A stretch of DNA of 64,000 bases from Bimastos eiseni. Its lineage: Eukaryota > Annelida > Clitellata > Crassiclitellata > Lumbricidae. The position numbers and the translations under genes were made by a program. The stretch covers positions 28,062,815 through 28,126,814 of the forward strand of contig OY365806.1 of NCBI GenBank assembly GCA_959347315.1. The letters are read 5' to 3'. The notes below the pieces were generated by a model that was given only the letters and a program-made list of their open reading frames with translations, made no database searches and was not told where the DNA came from. Shown here in pieces: positions 46,112 through 56,000 of the stretch (position 1 is the stretch's first letter; each line of letters starts with the position of its first letter).

Positions 46112-49100
46112 CACACACACACACACACGCAAGAACGTATAATTGCATGCATGCAGTCACACGTAACAGATTCTGTTGTTTCACCAAAAGGCTTCAAATG
46201 TCCATGGATATTGAATTTAAATAGTCCGTTTTAAGACATGAAATGTCATGGACTTTCTGAAACGACATTTTTAGCTGCGGAGGATGAAGAGAAGGAGAAA
46301 CGCATCTTCATCAGTTACCAACATTCATCAAAGGAAACCGTACTCAAGATAAGAGATCGATTACGCGATCATGGATTTAGGGTTTGGATGGACGCCGACG
46401 ATATATGTAAGCACCTCATCATCCTTCGGTTATCACCATCAAAGTCATGTGCATTAGGATCAATACAACCGTTCTTAGTTAAAGGTTTTGCATGAGGTTG
46501 AAAAACTTCTTCTAGAATGCATACTTTCGTCTAGCTTGTCTGTGTTGCTTTGGCTGTATAAGCCATACTCTGCCTCTATTTACGGCATTAGTGGACTTGT
46601 TTATGTCATCCATTGATGAATATCAGGACATAGACTGTAGATCCTATTGAAAATACTGGCTATAGTAGTTGTTAAAGGAATGTTGCTTTACACTTACTTC
46701 ATTTGAGGCAATTAGGCTATGAAATTGAGCGGCCTTTGCTATAGTGGAACGGTTCGTTCCGTTGGAGTCTTCCCTATGATGACAAACTAGCTTTGTAATT
46801 ACTGTCTAATGTATGTTCTAATTCTCGAACATGGTTCTGACTGTGTTGTGATCTCTTGGCGAGCAATAAAATTGATTTTATTGATTGAGTAATTGATATG
46901 CATTTAGTCATTTTACATTACAAGCCTTTCAATGTGTGATGTTCGTGCACAAATGTGTGACTTTTTGAGATGAATGAAAAACTTAAGAGACGTTTAAAAT
47001 ATTTTCAGTTTGCTGTAGCTCATAGTGGAGTATCGAAGATTTTCCACGCAGAGCATCACCTGCTCTCCCTCCAATCAACCACTGTCTTCAGTTCTCGACC
47101 GCATGGCCGTTCGGCTCAATCATCGTTTTACGAGCACATTATTTTATGCATTGAAGTTGTCTTACCAATATTAACCTTGCGACTGGCATCATTATAGACA
47201 CACTGCTTTCAGTTTGAATATTTAGTGACTTGATGTTGATACTAGTGTCACCATCGAGTCACAACAATTGAGAAAATGCCAATTTTATTGTTTCACCATT
47301 GAGAAGACTCTTTTGAGGATTTTTATAGGGCCTACTTTGTAAAAAAATAAAAATAAAGCTGAATGCATAAGAGGCAGCTAAACCAGATACCAATATTGAC
47401 TCTAAACAATGGTCCAAACTTAACATGCTACTACATGTATGTCATGTTACGCCACTTGATTATTTCTGCTGTGAATGTGATTACCTAGTTTAGCCTATTT
47501 CTTTGTATCTCTTTAAGAACAAATTTCTCAGATTCCACAGCTGAGACTCATGAATTGGTCGATCACTTTCATCTGTTCCCGCTGTAACAGCTGTTTCCTT
47601 GTTGAGTGCGCTGTATGAATGTTCATTGATATCTGCAAAATATGAGTTAAGCGATTTATTTATGGTTCATTGATTTAATGCCACAATTTGATTCTCTCAA
47701 AGGTGGATCAATAGCTGAGGACATAGCTAACGGAATAGACACATCGTCCACTGTGCTCACCTGTCTGTCTCAGAAGTACTACGAAAGTCCTTACTGCAAG
47801 AAAGGCGAGTCACATATTGAGGAAAATTTTATTATTTGGCCTAATTATTAAGAGTTTCTAGTTTTCTACTGTTTTGTTTACTGTTAGGATTACATCGTAT
47901 TCCTTTGGAACAGTAACTTGATAGTAATAACAGGATCTTATGAGTTGCATTACATCGTGGTAACCATTTTAATCAATGGATTGCAGGGTTGCAGAATGAT
48001 TATGATTATGATTATTAGGATTATAATTGAATTAATTAATTAGATTTAATTGATGCATGAAAATGTTTAGGAGCGATGGGATACGTGGACATATATAGGC
48101 AATGAAATAATGAAGAGTCCAATGTGTGCTCTCTAATAGGTTTCCCATCCAAGACAGAGTTTCATGCCGCCATTGTATATGAGCTCAATATATCAAACAA
48201 ATGTCAGTTTGGTAACAAATTTTATACATTCATAAAGTAATCGATCTCGTAATTAAATGTCGCTTAGTGCTACACTTTGCCTCCTTAATTCAAACTGAAC
48301 AGTTGCAAATGAGTGCTCAACGCAGGCTACTTAAATTATGTTCAAATTGATTGATCAATAAGCAACAGGTACCGATTTAAAGATGACATATTATTAGACT
48401 GTTTAAGCTGATTAATTAGGCTGTTAAAGATTACATGTGATTAAGCTGTTATAGATGACCTATAATAAAGCTGTTATGAAAATGTTTTACACTGTCAAAC
48501 TCATAGTTATGTGTTACGTTTGTGCTAACAAGAGTGACTAGGCGTATGGTTATTGCTTGCACATACTCCCATGGAGAATCTGCTTGCAGATGTTACAGAT
48601 ATCGCTCGTGATTACAAGTGTGCTCCTATATAAATTTCCTTTTTGTAAATTTATTATAATCTTATCAATTTGGTAATAGTAATAATATGTTGATTTACTC
48701 TTTTATTTAGAGGTAATCTATGCCGATGTAAATCAAAAGGATATAATACCTCTGACCATGGAACCGAAGTATAAGCCGCACGGTTGGCTGAGTTTCCGCA
48801 TGACTGATAAGCTTAGAATTGATTTCTCACAACCACAATCTTTCGACGCATCGCTCAGGATCCTACTCCAAAGACTGAAGAAAAGTTTTGGTCAGAATGA
48901 CTTCAGCAGAATCACTACTGATTGATTGTTAAACTCATTTTTAGATCAATGTCTGTTTATCTTAGTTTTCCATGTAAAAGCAATTTACTAAGATTTTTTA
49001 TTTATCTCATTGGTTTCTAAGTTCTATTCCTACAATTGCTTTTGGATTAGTTAAACAAATTGGATTGCTCCTTGGAATAAAGCAGAATTCTAGCATTCAG

Positions 49101-49990
49101 CCATTTTCATTCAGAATATTTTAAATGAATAATTGGACTTATTTAAATAAAAATCAAATCAATGTATTTATTTGGTAACAAGACAAGTATTGACCGTGCA
49201 AAGGTTGATATTAAATCGCAGTTGATAACACGATAAACTTACAGCCAAGTGACAGCTAAATATTATGATCAACCTGCTGATATATCTAAATAATAAGACA
49301 CTAAATAATGTCGTACATATGCCTATGATACTGGAGCTCTAGGCTATGTTATTATTGCATATTATATATTTTTATTGATTTACACATGAAGTAGATAACG
49401 GAGGACCGAATAACCAAACGAAAGTAACAACGTCGTCGAGTCTTGGGCCTACCGCTGATGAGGGTGTGAACGGCGGTGGTGCCACCTGTGAACCAGAGGT
49501 TGTTAGAAAGACTGTGCATACTGTGAGTTCCTCGGCCCCGATGACAGACGGCGTCAATTCATGGACGAAGACAAACGTCAGGGAGTGGCTCGAAATGAAT
49601 AACTTACAGCACCTCATAGAATGGTAGCACGAGCACAAATTTCATTATCATCATCTTCATCATCAACATCATCGTCGTCATCATCATCAGCAGCGGTAGC
49701 AAGAGTATCATTGTTATCTTTGAAAAAAGGTTTCATGTTTCTATAAGCATAAATCTAGTTAATAGTAGATTTTTTCCATCTCGCTATTGCCTGAATCTGT
49801 CTATGAAATTTTGTGTGGCTATAGGTTCGATGATTACGATGGACAACTGTTGCTTGAGTTCCAGTATCGACTAGAAAAATCACCAGAGTTTGTGGTTCCG
49901 AGTTTCATCGCAGCTTATTCCGTCAAGGACCTTCTTCGGCTGAGCATGGCCCTCAGAGCACTACCTGAACAGCCACATTTACTGGGGTAA
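38044..49990 (+). CDS. Copy D: intact ARM-TIR-SAM protein, predicted TIR NADase
   Basis: Join of 38044-38068, 44294-45316, 45772-45897, 46275-46406, 47703-47804, 48711-48890, 49392-49623 and 49825-49990. This gives 1986 nt with no internal stop (661 aa). Residues about 53-390 are an all-helical ARM/HEAT-like region; Cys67, His70, Cys72 and Cys75 form a CxxHxCxxC motif. Residues about 400-545 are a TIR domain: RIFISYQHSSKET (beta-A), VWMDADDI (BB loop), LSQKYYESPYCKK and Glu470, which aligns with the catalytic Glu of SARM1-type TIR NADases, then DIIPLTMEPKYKPHGWLS. Residues about 585-655 are SAM-like. The likely role is an intracellular NAD+-cleaving immune or cell-death effector, with the ARM part autoinhibitory or sensing and the SAM part oligomerising; this is inferred from SARM1. 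Odd points: GC donor in intron 5, and a lost exon 7 acceptor replaced by one 6 nt downstream. There is no signal peptide or membrane segment. Confidence 0.88.
38290..39840. other. Intron 1 of copy D, first part, no exon seen
   Basis: I see no family exon. Around 39050-39120, CAGAGGCGTAGCG and GGAGGCCCCGC resemble hAT-element termini, but I could not find the partner end. Confidence 0.35.
39857..40909. mobile_element. hAT-like element (1053 bp) with perfect 8-bp target duplication
   Basis: The ends CAGTGCCGTACCAAG and CTTGGTACTTCCCTG are imperfect inverted repeats. The flanking octamer CTATGATG is identical on both sides (39849-39856 and 40910-40917). No transposase ORF; a LINE 3' fragment is nested inside (40130-40525). 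It lies in intron 1 of copy D. Confidence 0.92.
40130..40525 (+). mobile_element. LINE 3' fragment nested in the hAT element
   Basis: The last 70 bp (GGGAGCGCTTCTGAGT, then AAAGGGGCGCT) match the 3' end of the LINE at 20205-21400 (GGGAGCGCTCCTGAGT, then GAAGGGGCGCT). The upstream part is degenerate. Confidence 0.65.
40918..43200. other. Intron 1 of copy D, second part, no exon seen
   Basis: No gene is supported. 41690-41880 holds TCCAACTTCTATTT-like units related to the GAAGCTGGAT repeats at 21600-21770, probably a copy of that element in inverse orientation. Confidence 0.4.
43230..43640 (+). mobile_element. Possible LINE 3'-end fragment
   Basis: GGGACCCACTAGTGGGACAC and the following CTTCAGGGTTCTTCCGTGC resemble the 3' region of the LINE at 60960-62060 (GCGGGACCAGTTGGTCCC, then TTTAGGGTTTATATTGTG). 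Translation is too degenerate to place firmly. Confidence 0.4.
44294..45316 (+). CDS. Copy D exon 2, ARM-like region
   Basis: The acceptor is GGCAG; TG ATG AAA continues the phase 1 codon. It is 341 codons long. Conserved helical blocks include QRLLEIGFIELVHQILTRF, ACRKVIQLGLHTDIINLLK, SVLYNVVQVTTEARELYREQ and EEQFLAVQGLWTLAFNYAEE. Donor A|GTGAGT. Confidence 0.92.
45772..45897 (+). CDS. Copy D exon 3, last ARM/HEAT repeat
   Basis: LETLLKYSEHDLVKSQINGA and onwards, 126 nt, phase 1-1. The pattern resembles the terminal ARM repeat that precedes TIR in invertebrate ARM-TIR proteins. Confidence 0.88.
46046..46130. repeat. (CA)n microsatellite in intron 3 of copy D
   Basis: About 85 bp of CA repeats with scattered CG steps, between exons 3 and 4. 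Apparent ORFs here are repeat artefacts. Confidence 0.97.
46275..46406 (+). CDS. Copy D exon 4, TIR beta-A to BB loop
   Basis: The acceptor TTTTTAG precedes CT GCG GAG. The exon encodes an acidic/basic lead and then RIFISYQHSSKETVLKIRDR, and ends VWMDADDI with donor T|GTAAGC. Confidence 0.9.
47703..47804 (+). CDS. Copy D exon 5, TIR middle, GC donor
   Basis: 102 nt: CGSIAEDIANGIDTSSTVLT, then CLSQKYYESPYCKK. The intron starts GCGAGT after AAAG, a GC-AG donor. Confidence 0.9.
48711..48890 (+). CDS. Copy D exon 6, TIR C-terminal part with Glu470
   Basis: The split codon G|AG gives Glu470 of the SPYCKKE motif. The exon continues VIYADVNQKDIIPLTMEPKY and ends RLKKSFG at donor G|GTCAGA. Confidence 0.9.
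49392..49623 (+). CDS. Copy D exon 7, linker and SAM N-terminal half, shifted acceptor
   Basis: Where B and C have the acceptor TTTACAG, copy D has TTTACAC (49384-49385 AC). The next AG (49390-49391) starts the exon 6 nt later and keeps the frame, dropping two residues. It encodes VDNGGPNNQTKVTTSSSLGP and later SWTKTNVREWLEMNNLQHLI; donor TG|GTAGCA. Confidence 0.78.
49825..49990 (+). CDS. Copy D exon 8, SAM C-terminal half
   Basis: The acceptor is CTATAG. FDDYDGQLLLEFQYRLEKSP runs through FIAAYSVKDLLRLSMALRAL to TAA at 49988. It is seven codons longer at the C terminus than copy B. Confidence 0.88.
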
Positions 49991-50479
49991 CATCGAACCA
50001 CAGCAGGCTACCAGTTACTACTAATAAGACAGTAGACGGCAGTTGTGGAGTTGTGGATAACGTCTGCGTGTTATCGTTGCATACCTCTGCGATCGATCTA
50101 TTCTTTGTATGACTCATCGGTTCGTGCAGAGTTCTTTGATCATAGCTCGTGTTTAATCTCTTTATTCGTTGACATCGTTCTCTCATTGGCTGACAAAATT
50201 AAACATTCAAGCAAGTGTTAACAGATTATATTTTGCTTGGTTTAGATTAGAGTAAAATTAATGTATTATTATATTTTGACTTCATTCACTGTGATTCGAG
50301 AAGAATTGTGACCTAGTGCATCTTTGACCTTGCATTCGCTTACATTCTGCTGTAGTCTACTATGCTTGAAGATAACCTCTATTATACCCAAGCATTTTGT
50401 ATATCTGTTACTGGAGATGTCACTAATTACACATGACATCTCCATGAGCATAGTGTGATAAAATTTGTTACACCAGATG

Positions 50480-50805
50480 AAAAACTCCGCTACTGGTTGT
50501 AGGCCTACTCTGCCAGTGCCTACACTGCCTACTCAAGCCTGGATAAAGGAGGAGGACGACGCTAATGGTCGTTGCTACCACACAAAGTGTCGTTAAACTG
50601 CAACTACCACCACCACTGTTACGCAGGAATAAAATGTCGCTCGCTCTAATTCGATGCCGTCTCTTGCTAATTTATTCATTTTGGCGTCTTATTAATTAGT
50701 TGCAGTTTAATGACACTGTGGGGTAACAAAGACCACTGGCGTCGCCCTCCTTCTGTATCCAGGCTTGGGACTGGCACTGGTAGAGTACAACCAGTGGTCG
50801 AGTTT
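50480..50805. repeat. Fold-back element with arms of about 105 bp
   Basis: The left arm (about 50485-50600) and right arm (about 50695-50805) are inverted copies sharing CAAGCCTGGAT, GCGTCGCCCTCC-type and GTTTAATGACAC-type words. They are separated by about 100 bp. A third copy of the arm lies at about 375-500. Confidence 0.78.
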
Positions 50806-51028
50806 TTTCATCTGGTATTGCTATTTGCAACATCATGTATAAGTGCAAGTGAAATTGAGTGTCACAAATTTCTGAGGAATCACTTGACTGCGGTGCACAA
50901 GATGCCCTCGTTTATACTTCTTTGCCAATTTCGGAAAGCCAAGATCTTTGTCTTGTGCAGCTGCTGAATCGAATGACGCAATGTCCAAGTTAATCTTTTT
51001 GTATAAGAGACAGCAACGAGACTCCTCT

Positions 51029-51123
51029 GTTTCTCTGTCTCTGTCTCTGTCTCTGTCTGTCTCTGTCTCTGCCTGTCTGTCTGTCTGTCTGTCTCTCTGT
51101 CTCTCTCTCTCTTTCACACACAC
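51029..51123. repeat. (TCTG)n/(TC)n microsatellite
   Basis: About 95 bp of TCTG and TC repeats followed by a short CA run. ORFs across it are artefacts. Confidence 0.97.
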
Positions 51124-51416
51124 ATTACAACATAGTCAGCGAGATCTGTGCATTGTTCCGGTGGTCATAAATCATACACCAGGTGGAGGAGCATCACTCA
51201 GAAAAAGCAACGGCAGTTCTAATTCTTCACAACTAGAGGTACGGACGGATCAAAAGTGGCGTTCAAAGCTTTGACCGTCGTCGGTTCATTCATGCAACTT
51301 TAGTTTCGTTTTCCTGGTTGACTCATCGCTGAGTCACCTTTGCAGTTGATCTTAAGACTCAAGAACAGCGCATGGTATATCAAAATGATGACTAGAGACT
51401 TAAGGAGGCTCTAACC

Positions 51417-51437
51417 ATTCGTCACGGTGGCCAATTG
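51417..51437 (+). promoter_or_regulatory. Weak match to the conserved upstream motif, 5' of copy E
   Basis: ATTCGTCACGGTGGCCAATT matches the core of the B, C and D motif with two to three changes. It is 1.6 kb from the start exon of copy E, so its role is doubtful. Confidence 0.3.
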
Positions 51438-51439
51438 GT

Positions 51440-53030
51440 TAGTGCCTCTTCAACGCAAGTTCAGCAGCAATCTTAGCACATAGACCTACATGCAGAACTC
51501 AGCGACTTTTTCTACAAACTACGCCTAACAGAGACGCTTAAGTGTCAACTGTTGTAATTGTAACTACAAAAATTTGTATAGCGCCGTTAGTAGCGAGCTA
51601 CCTCTAAGGTGATGTACATGTACATGACAGTTCACCGCAGATAGTTATATGCAACGTCAATGGTTGACGACTTTACTACGCTAAGCCAATAGCTGACGAC
51701 TAATGCTACGTCTTATTCGTGCGTCCAAGCTCTGGAGGGGGTATCGTCCCACTATTCATGACGCGAGAGCAAGGCCGAGGCAGAATCTTTAGACCACCCG
51801 TTAAAGTTGTGAGTTCCGAAATTGAGTATTACCTCAGGCATACACTGCCAACTACGAAAGCTTTCTTAGCGACCTGGAATCCAACTGTACTGCACCCGTG
51901 AGTAGATTAAGTAAATGTAGGCATATAATAAGGTAGATAAGTATGGTAAGATAAGTAAGGTAATATAGTAAGGTAGTAGCAAAGTAAGATAAAATAAGAT
52001 AGTAAGATAGTAGGCGGAATAGATGTATATGCTGTACATGTACGTAGGTAGAGGAGATCGCGTATAATTAAACAAATGGTGAAGGATTTCTCCACAGTAT
52101 TGTATTGTATTATTGATCAGAGTAGACCGGATATGGCAGTAGTCAGGACGATAGATGACGAGGACTTGAGTGAGATTACGAATACAGGTTTCATTGAGGC
52201 AATGTCTCACTTGTCGAATTCGGCGGACGTGGAAAATGTACGCCCTAACAACGGAAAAGATGCGCTGAGTCATGCTTGGCGTGCAGTTAAACAGGACACT
52301 GAGGTCTGGGATGGCATTAGATGGTGTAAAAGTGCAATTTGAGTATATTTCGTTTTGAGTTTCTGACATACATGTACGTTGCCTTCTTCTGAGAGATGAC
52401 TGACTAGTTACTTGTGACTTCCTTGTACGGTAGTTTATTTCTGAGAGAGCATATCTTTTGACGTCACTTAGCATTTTATTAAGTGTGCTTTTCTTCAGGA
52501 GCAACTTCTTTAAGATATAAAATTATAACCTAATGCAATAAAGTAACTACCGAATGTGTACTCAATGTTTTGAGCTCTCTGCAAGCACTTAATCTGTTTG
52601 AACAGCCGATGCTCTGTGTAACAGTGTTTGTAATATAGTGCATAAATTTATATGGCACCTCTCGCAGAACACATCATGCGTAGGCGTTATTTTCTGGCCT
52701 TTTGAACATTTAACAAATGTTGGCTTCAGATAAACATTGTTGCTGCTGGATATGAAAATATGGTTGATCGTTGAAGACTCATAAATTATTATTTGAGTAT
52801 TAGGTTTTAGAAGCTAAGCTTATGCGCTATTAGCTGCAAAATGCCCTTGACTGCTTATGCAAACTTTCCAAGAGCTCTAAAATATGCAATATATGGTTCA
52901 CTCGACCCCTGCCTATAATAATTAATGGTAATTCTTTGCGTGGGCGGAATTTCGAATTGACTACTAATATTCCATTTGTTACGCGTCTTCTATTGATGCG
53001 AAAGGTGAGCGCGTATCATTTATATCGAAA
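51440..53030. other. D-E spacer, no gene supported
   Basis: The stretch 51900-52015 is a GGTAAGATAAGTAA-like low-complexity tract. A long minus-strand frame across 51866-52504 owes much of its openness to this tract and resembles no known protein. Confidence 0.4.
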
Positions 53031-53055
53031 ATGACAGACCCAGCAAACCAGAGAG
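53031..53055 (+). CDS. Copy E exon 1 (start exon)
   Basis: MTDPANQR plus one base, donor G|GTGAGC. It is the same size as copy D exon 1. An upstream ORF starting at about 52997 ends in a TGA overlapping this ATG (ATGA). Confidence 0.75.
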
Positions 53056-56000
53056 GTGAGCAAAAATTATTCACATAGATCGCACAAATTAACGGATAAA
53101 AACTAACATACTGTCACAGTATTTATGATTTTATATTGACGTGCCTCGACTTCATATAGTTATGTAGTGATGCTCAGAAGTTTCAAAAGTGCGAAGCTAT
53201 TATTATCACTTTTGTTGGTGCAGCGTGACAGAAACCCTAATAAATTTGTTTCGGTTTCTAGCGTAGTTTCTAACTCCGTCAGACTCTCCCGTGTGAATTG
53301 ATTCCGTAGTCAATTGCTCCCTTCGTTAATTGATGCCATTCTCATTGATCAGTTGATACCACGTTCAAGTTTTACAAGCACAACGAGTTAGGGTCCACTT
53401 GGGGTCTTCTCCATTTATAATCACGACGATACTAATACGATGCCTAACCTAAGATCACAAAAGCTCAATAGAAGTACAAAACCGCACATGACATCATAAG
53501 CGTGATAAGTTTACCAGCATGAGGTCCTACAATGTAGGCATAACGTCTATGCATAAGATAAATGAGTCATTTCTCTACGATATTAAAGAATGTCTGAACG
53601 ACCATAAACGGTTACAGGACGGTGAAGAAGATTCTCAGGCGAACGATAAGTTACAGTTTCGTTGCCGCATGCTCCAAGCCGATAATTGAACGGTCGCAAT
53701 AATTATTTGTCCTAAAACATCTCCCTTGGCAGTTTTAGTGATGGACCGATGTGGTCTGTGATGGGCGCGAGACCAAAACCTCGAGACCAAGACCGACAGG
53801 TCCAAGACCAAGACCGAGTGGTCAGAGACCAAGATCAAGACCGAGACAGATGGTCCGAGACCAAGACCAAGACCAAGACCGATACTCTTTTTATAAACAA
53901 TTCAATTTACTAACACGCTAAAACGAAATAACACGCTTAAACCATTAATTTTATTACTGTAGAATTCTAATCTCAATAATGGTCGAAAAAGCAGCTTTAC
54001 CGGCCACTCCGAACTTTTTGCCGGTCCAGCCCTTGACTTCGGCTTGAGAATATCACACTATACATTACGTACAGTATGCGATAGGAAAATACTTTAAGAC
54101 ATCTGAACAAGTAGATTAACGTTCCGTTTGAATGGTGCATAGGACTGTAGGCCTACCTGTACTTGGAGTTGTAGGTTAACAGTGTTCACACGTACCGACC
54201 ACAGAATTATTAGATTGTTCCATAACCTTGAAATTTGTGAAAGCAAATTTGGAAATGGCTGGCTGCGTTGCAAATGCATTTTTTGCATGTAGTGACATGT
54301 ATATATAGATGGTCGGCGCGCTATAAATCGATCATAATCGCGTAGGGCCTAAACATCCGGTGTCTCTAATAATCAAAAATGACCGACAAATATAAAAAAA
54401 TGCTCTCATACGGCAAATGACCAAGAAAGCTAATCTATGACGGGACCAATCCCAAGGCCGTTCCTTTAATACCAAGACCAGGACCGACGCATTTGAGACC
54501 AAGACCGAGACCAAGACCGATGGTCCGAGACCAAGACCAAGACCGATGCATTCGAGATCAACATCGCAGTTTTCCGGTCTCTAGAGCGTCTCGAGACCAA
54601 GACCGCGGTCATGAAACATATAGGCCTAATGCAATGTCTCTGGAGCAACACTTATATGCTAGAAAGGTGATTTGTAGTGTCTAAGGTACGGTTTTTGGGT
54701 CAAGAAATTAAAAGAAATATTTTTCAATATCGCCTGAACATTGCGTGACCCTGGAGATCAAGATCATATGTCCAAAATGAGCAATCAACCATTTTTCAGG
54801 AACATTAAACGATACAAGATTGAGCTTGGTGTCTAGGAAATGGTTTTTCAGGGGCATGGTATTAGATAAATTTACTTTCTCCATCAACATACGAAGACAA
54901 TGACACCGATCACTAAGACTACCACAGGATGACAATAATTATTGCTCACGGACTGTAACTCCGTGTAGAATTTAGTCTTCTGTCTTTGATTGTCGCGCAG
55001 TAGTCCGTTGAAAAAGTCTAAATCGTCGGATGGTGGCATTGAAAGAGTGATTGTAGTCCTTGATGCCTTTGACGAGATTAACAGATGACCCTGGAACCTC
55101 TTTAAGATTCCGGGGGTGAAATTGAAAGCCCGCAGTGGTCGATTGCTTCCTCAAATGTTCAGGACGAATCCACCATTACTTGAGATACATGTTGGTACAG
55201 ACTAAGGTGGTTGATATTGGGTGTTACTGGTATAACGGTTAGGCGGGAATCGGAATATTTGCGTGAAAACAATTGTAGAGGTTATAATTTGATAAAAATC
55301 ATTTGATTAAGTAAATCAAATCAAATTGGCCGCTAAATTATTTGACTAGCAGTGATGGAGGAAGATGCATCAGTGGGAAGAGTTCTGTCAACTCAGCCCT
55401 CAATAGCGCCAAACAAAGAAGCCTCTGGAAAGTCGGTGGAACCAAAGCTCTCAAAAGAAGATTCGTTTTCTGATGCAACCGTTGAACCGCAATTGGAAAC
55501 AGAAACGAGTGTCATGTTTGAAATAGGGCGAAAGATGATGCGCCTGTATTTATGTGAGAACCATTACTGCGAAGCATGCCTCGATGATTTTCACTACATT
55601 GAATCGAAGCACGAAGAGGACATTGGAAACGTGACGCATAAATTGCTGGAGATTGGATTCATGGAACTCGTTCAACAAATACTGACACGGTTCCTAAGAA
55701 AACCGGTTACAGAGGCAAATAACAAATCGTCCAACGCTGGCTTGTCTGCAATACTCTCCACCTGCGGAACCGTAACGATTATGACTGATGCCTCTGAAGC
55801 AGCATGTCGGAAAGTAATTCAACTTGGACTGCACACTGACATCATCAATTTATTAACGAGCGATTATCTGGATCCAAGACAGACGGACCAAGGTCTGAGT
55901 TCCACACTATGCGATTTCGTAGATAAATTAATGTCAATCCTCTACAAAGTTATCCATGAGACCACCGAGGCGAGGGAGCTGTACCGAGAACAAGGCATCA

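Noticed and set aside
45961..46234. Open frames across the CA repeat
   Set aside because: Microsatellite translation artefacts in intron 3 of copy D.
50833..51274. Open frames across the TCTG/TC repeat
   Set aside because: Microsatellite translation artefacts.
51866..52504. Minus-strand open frame of 212 codons
   Set aside because: Half of it is Leu/Tyr/Thr-rich sequence forced by a GGTAAGATAAG-like low-complexity tract, no domain is recognisable, and there are no splice-consistent neighbours.
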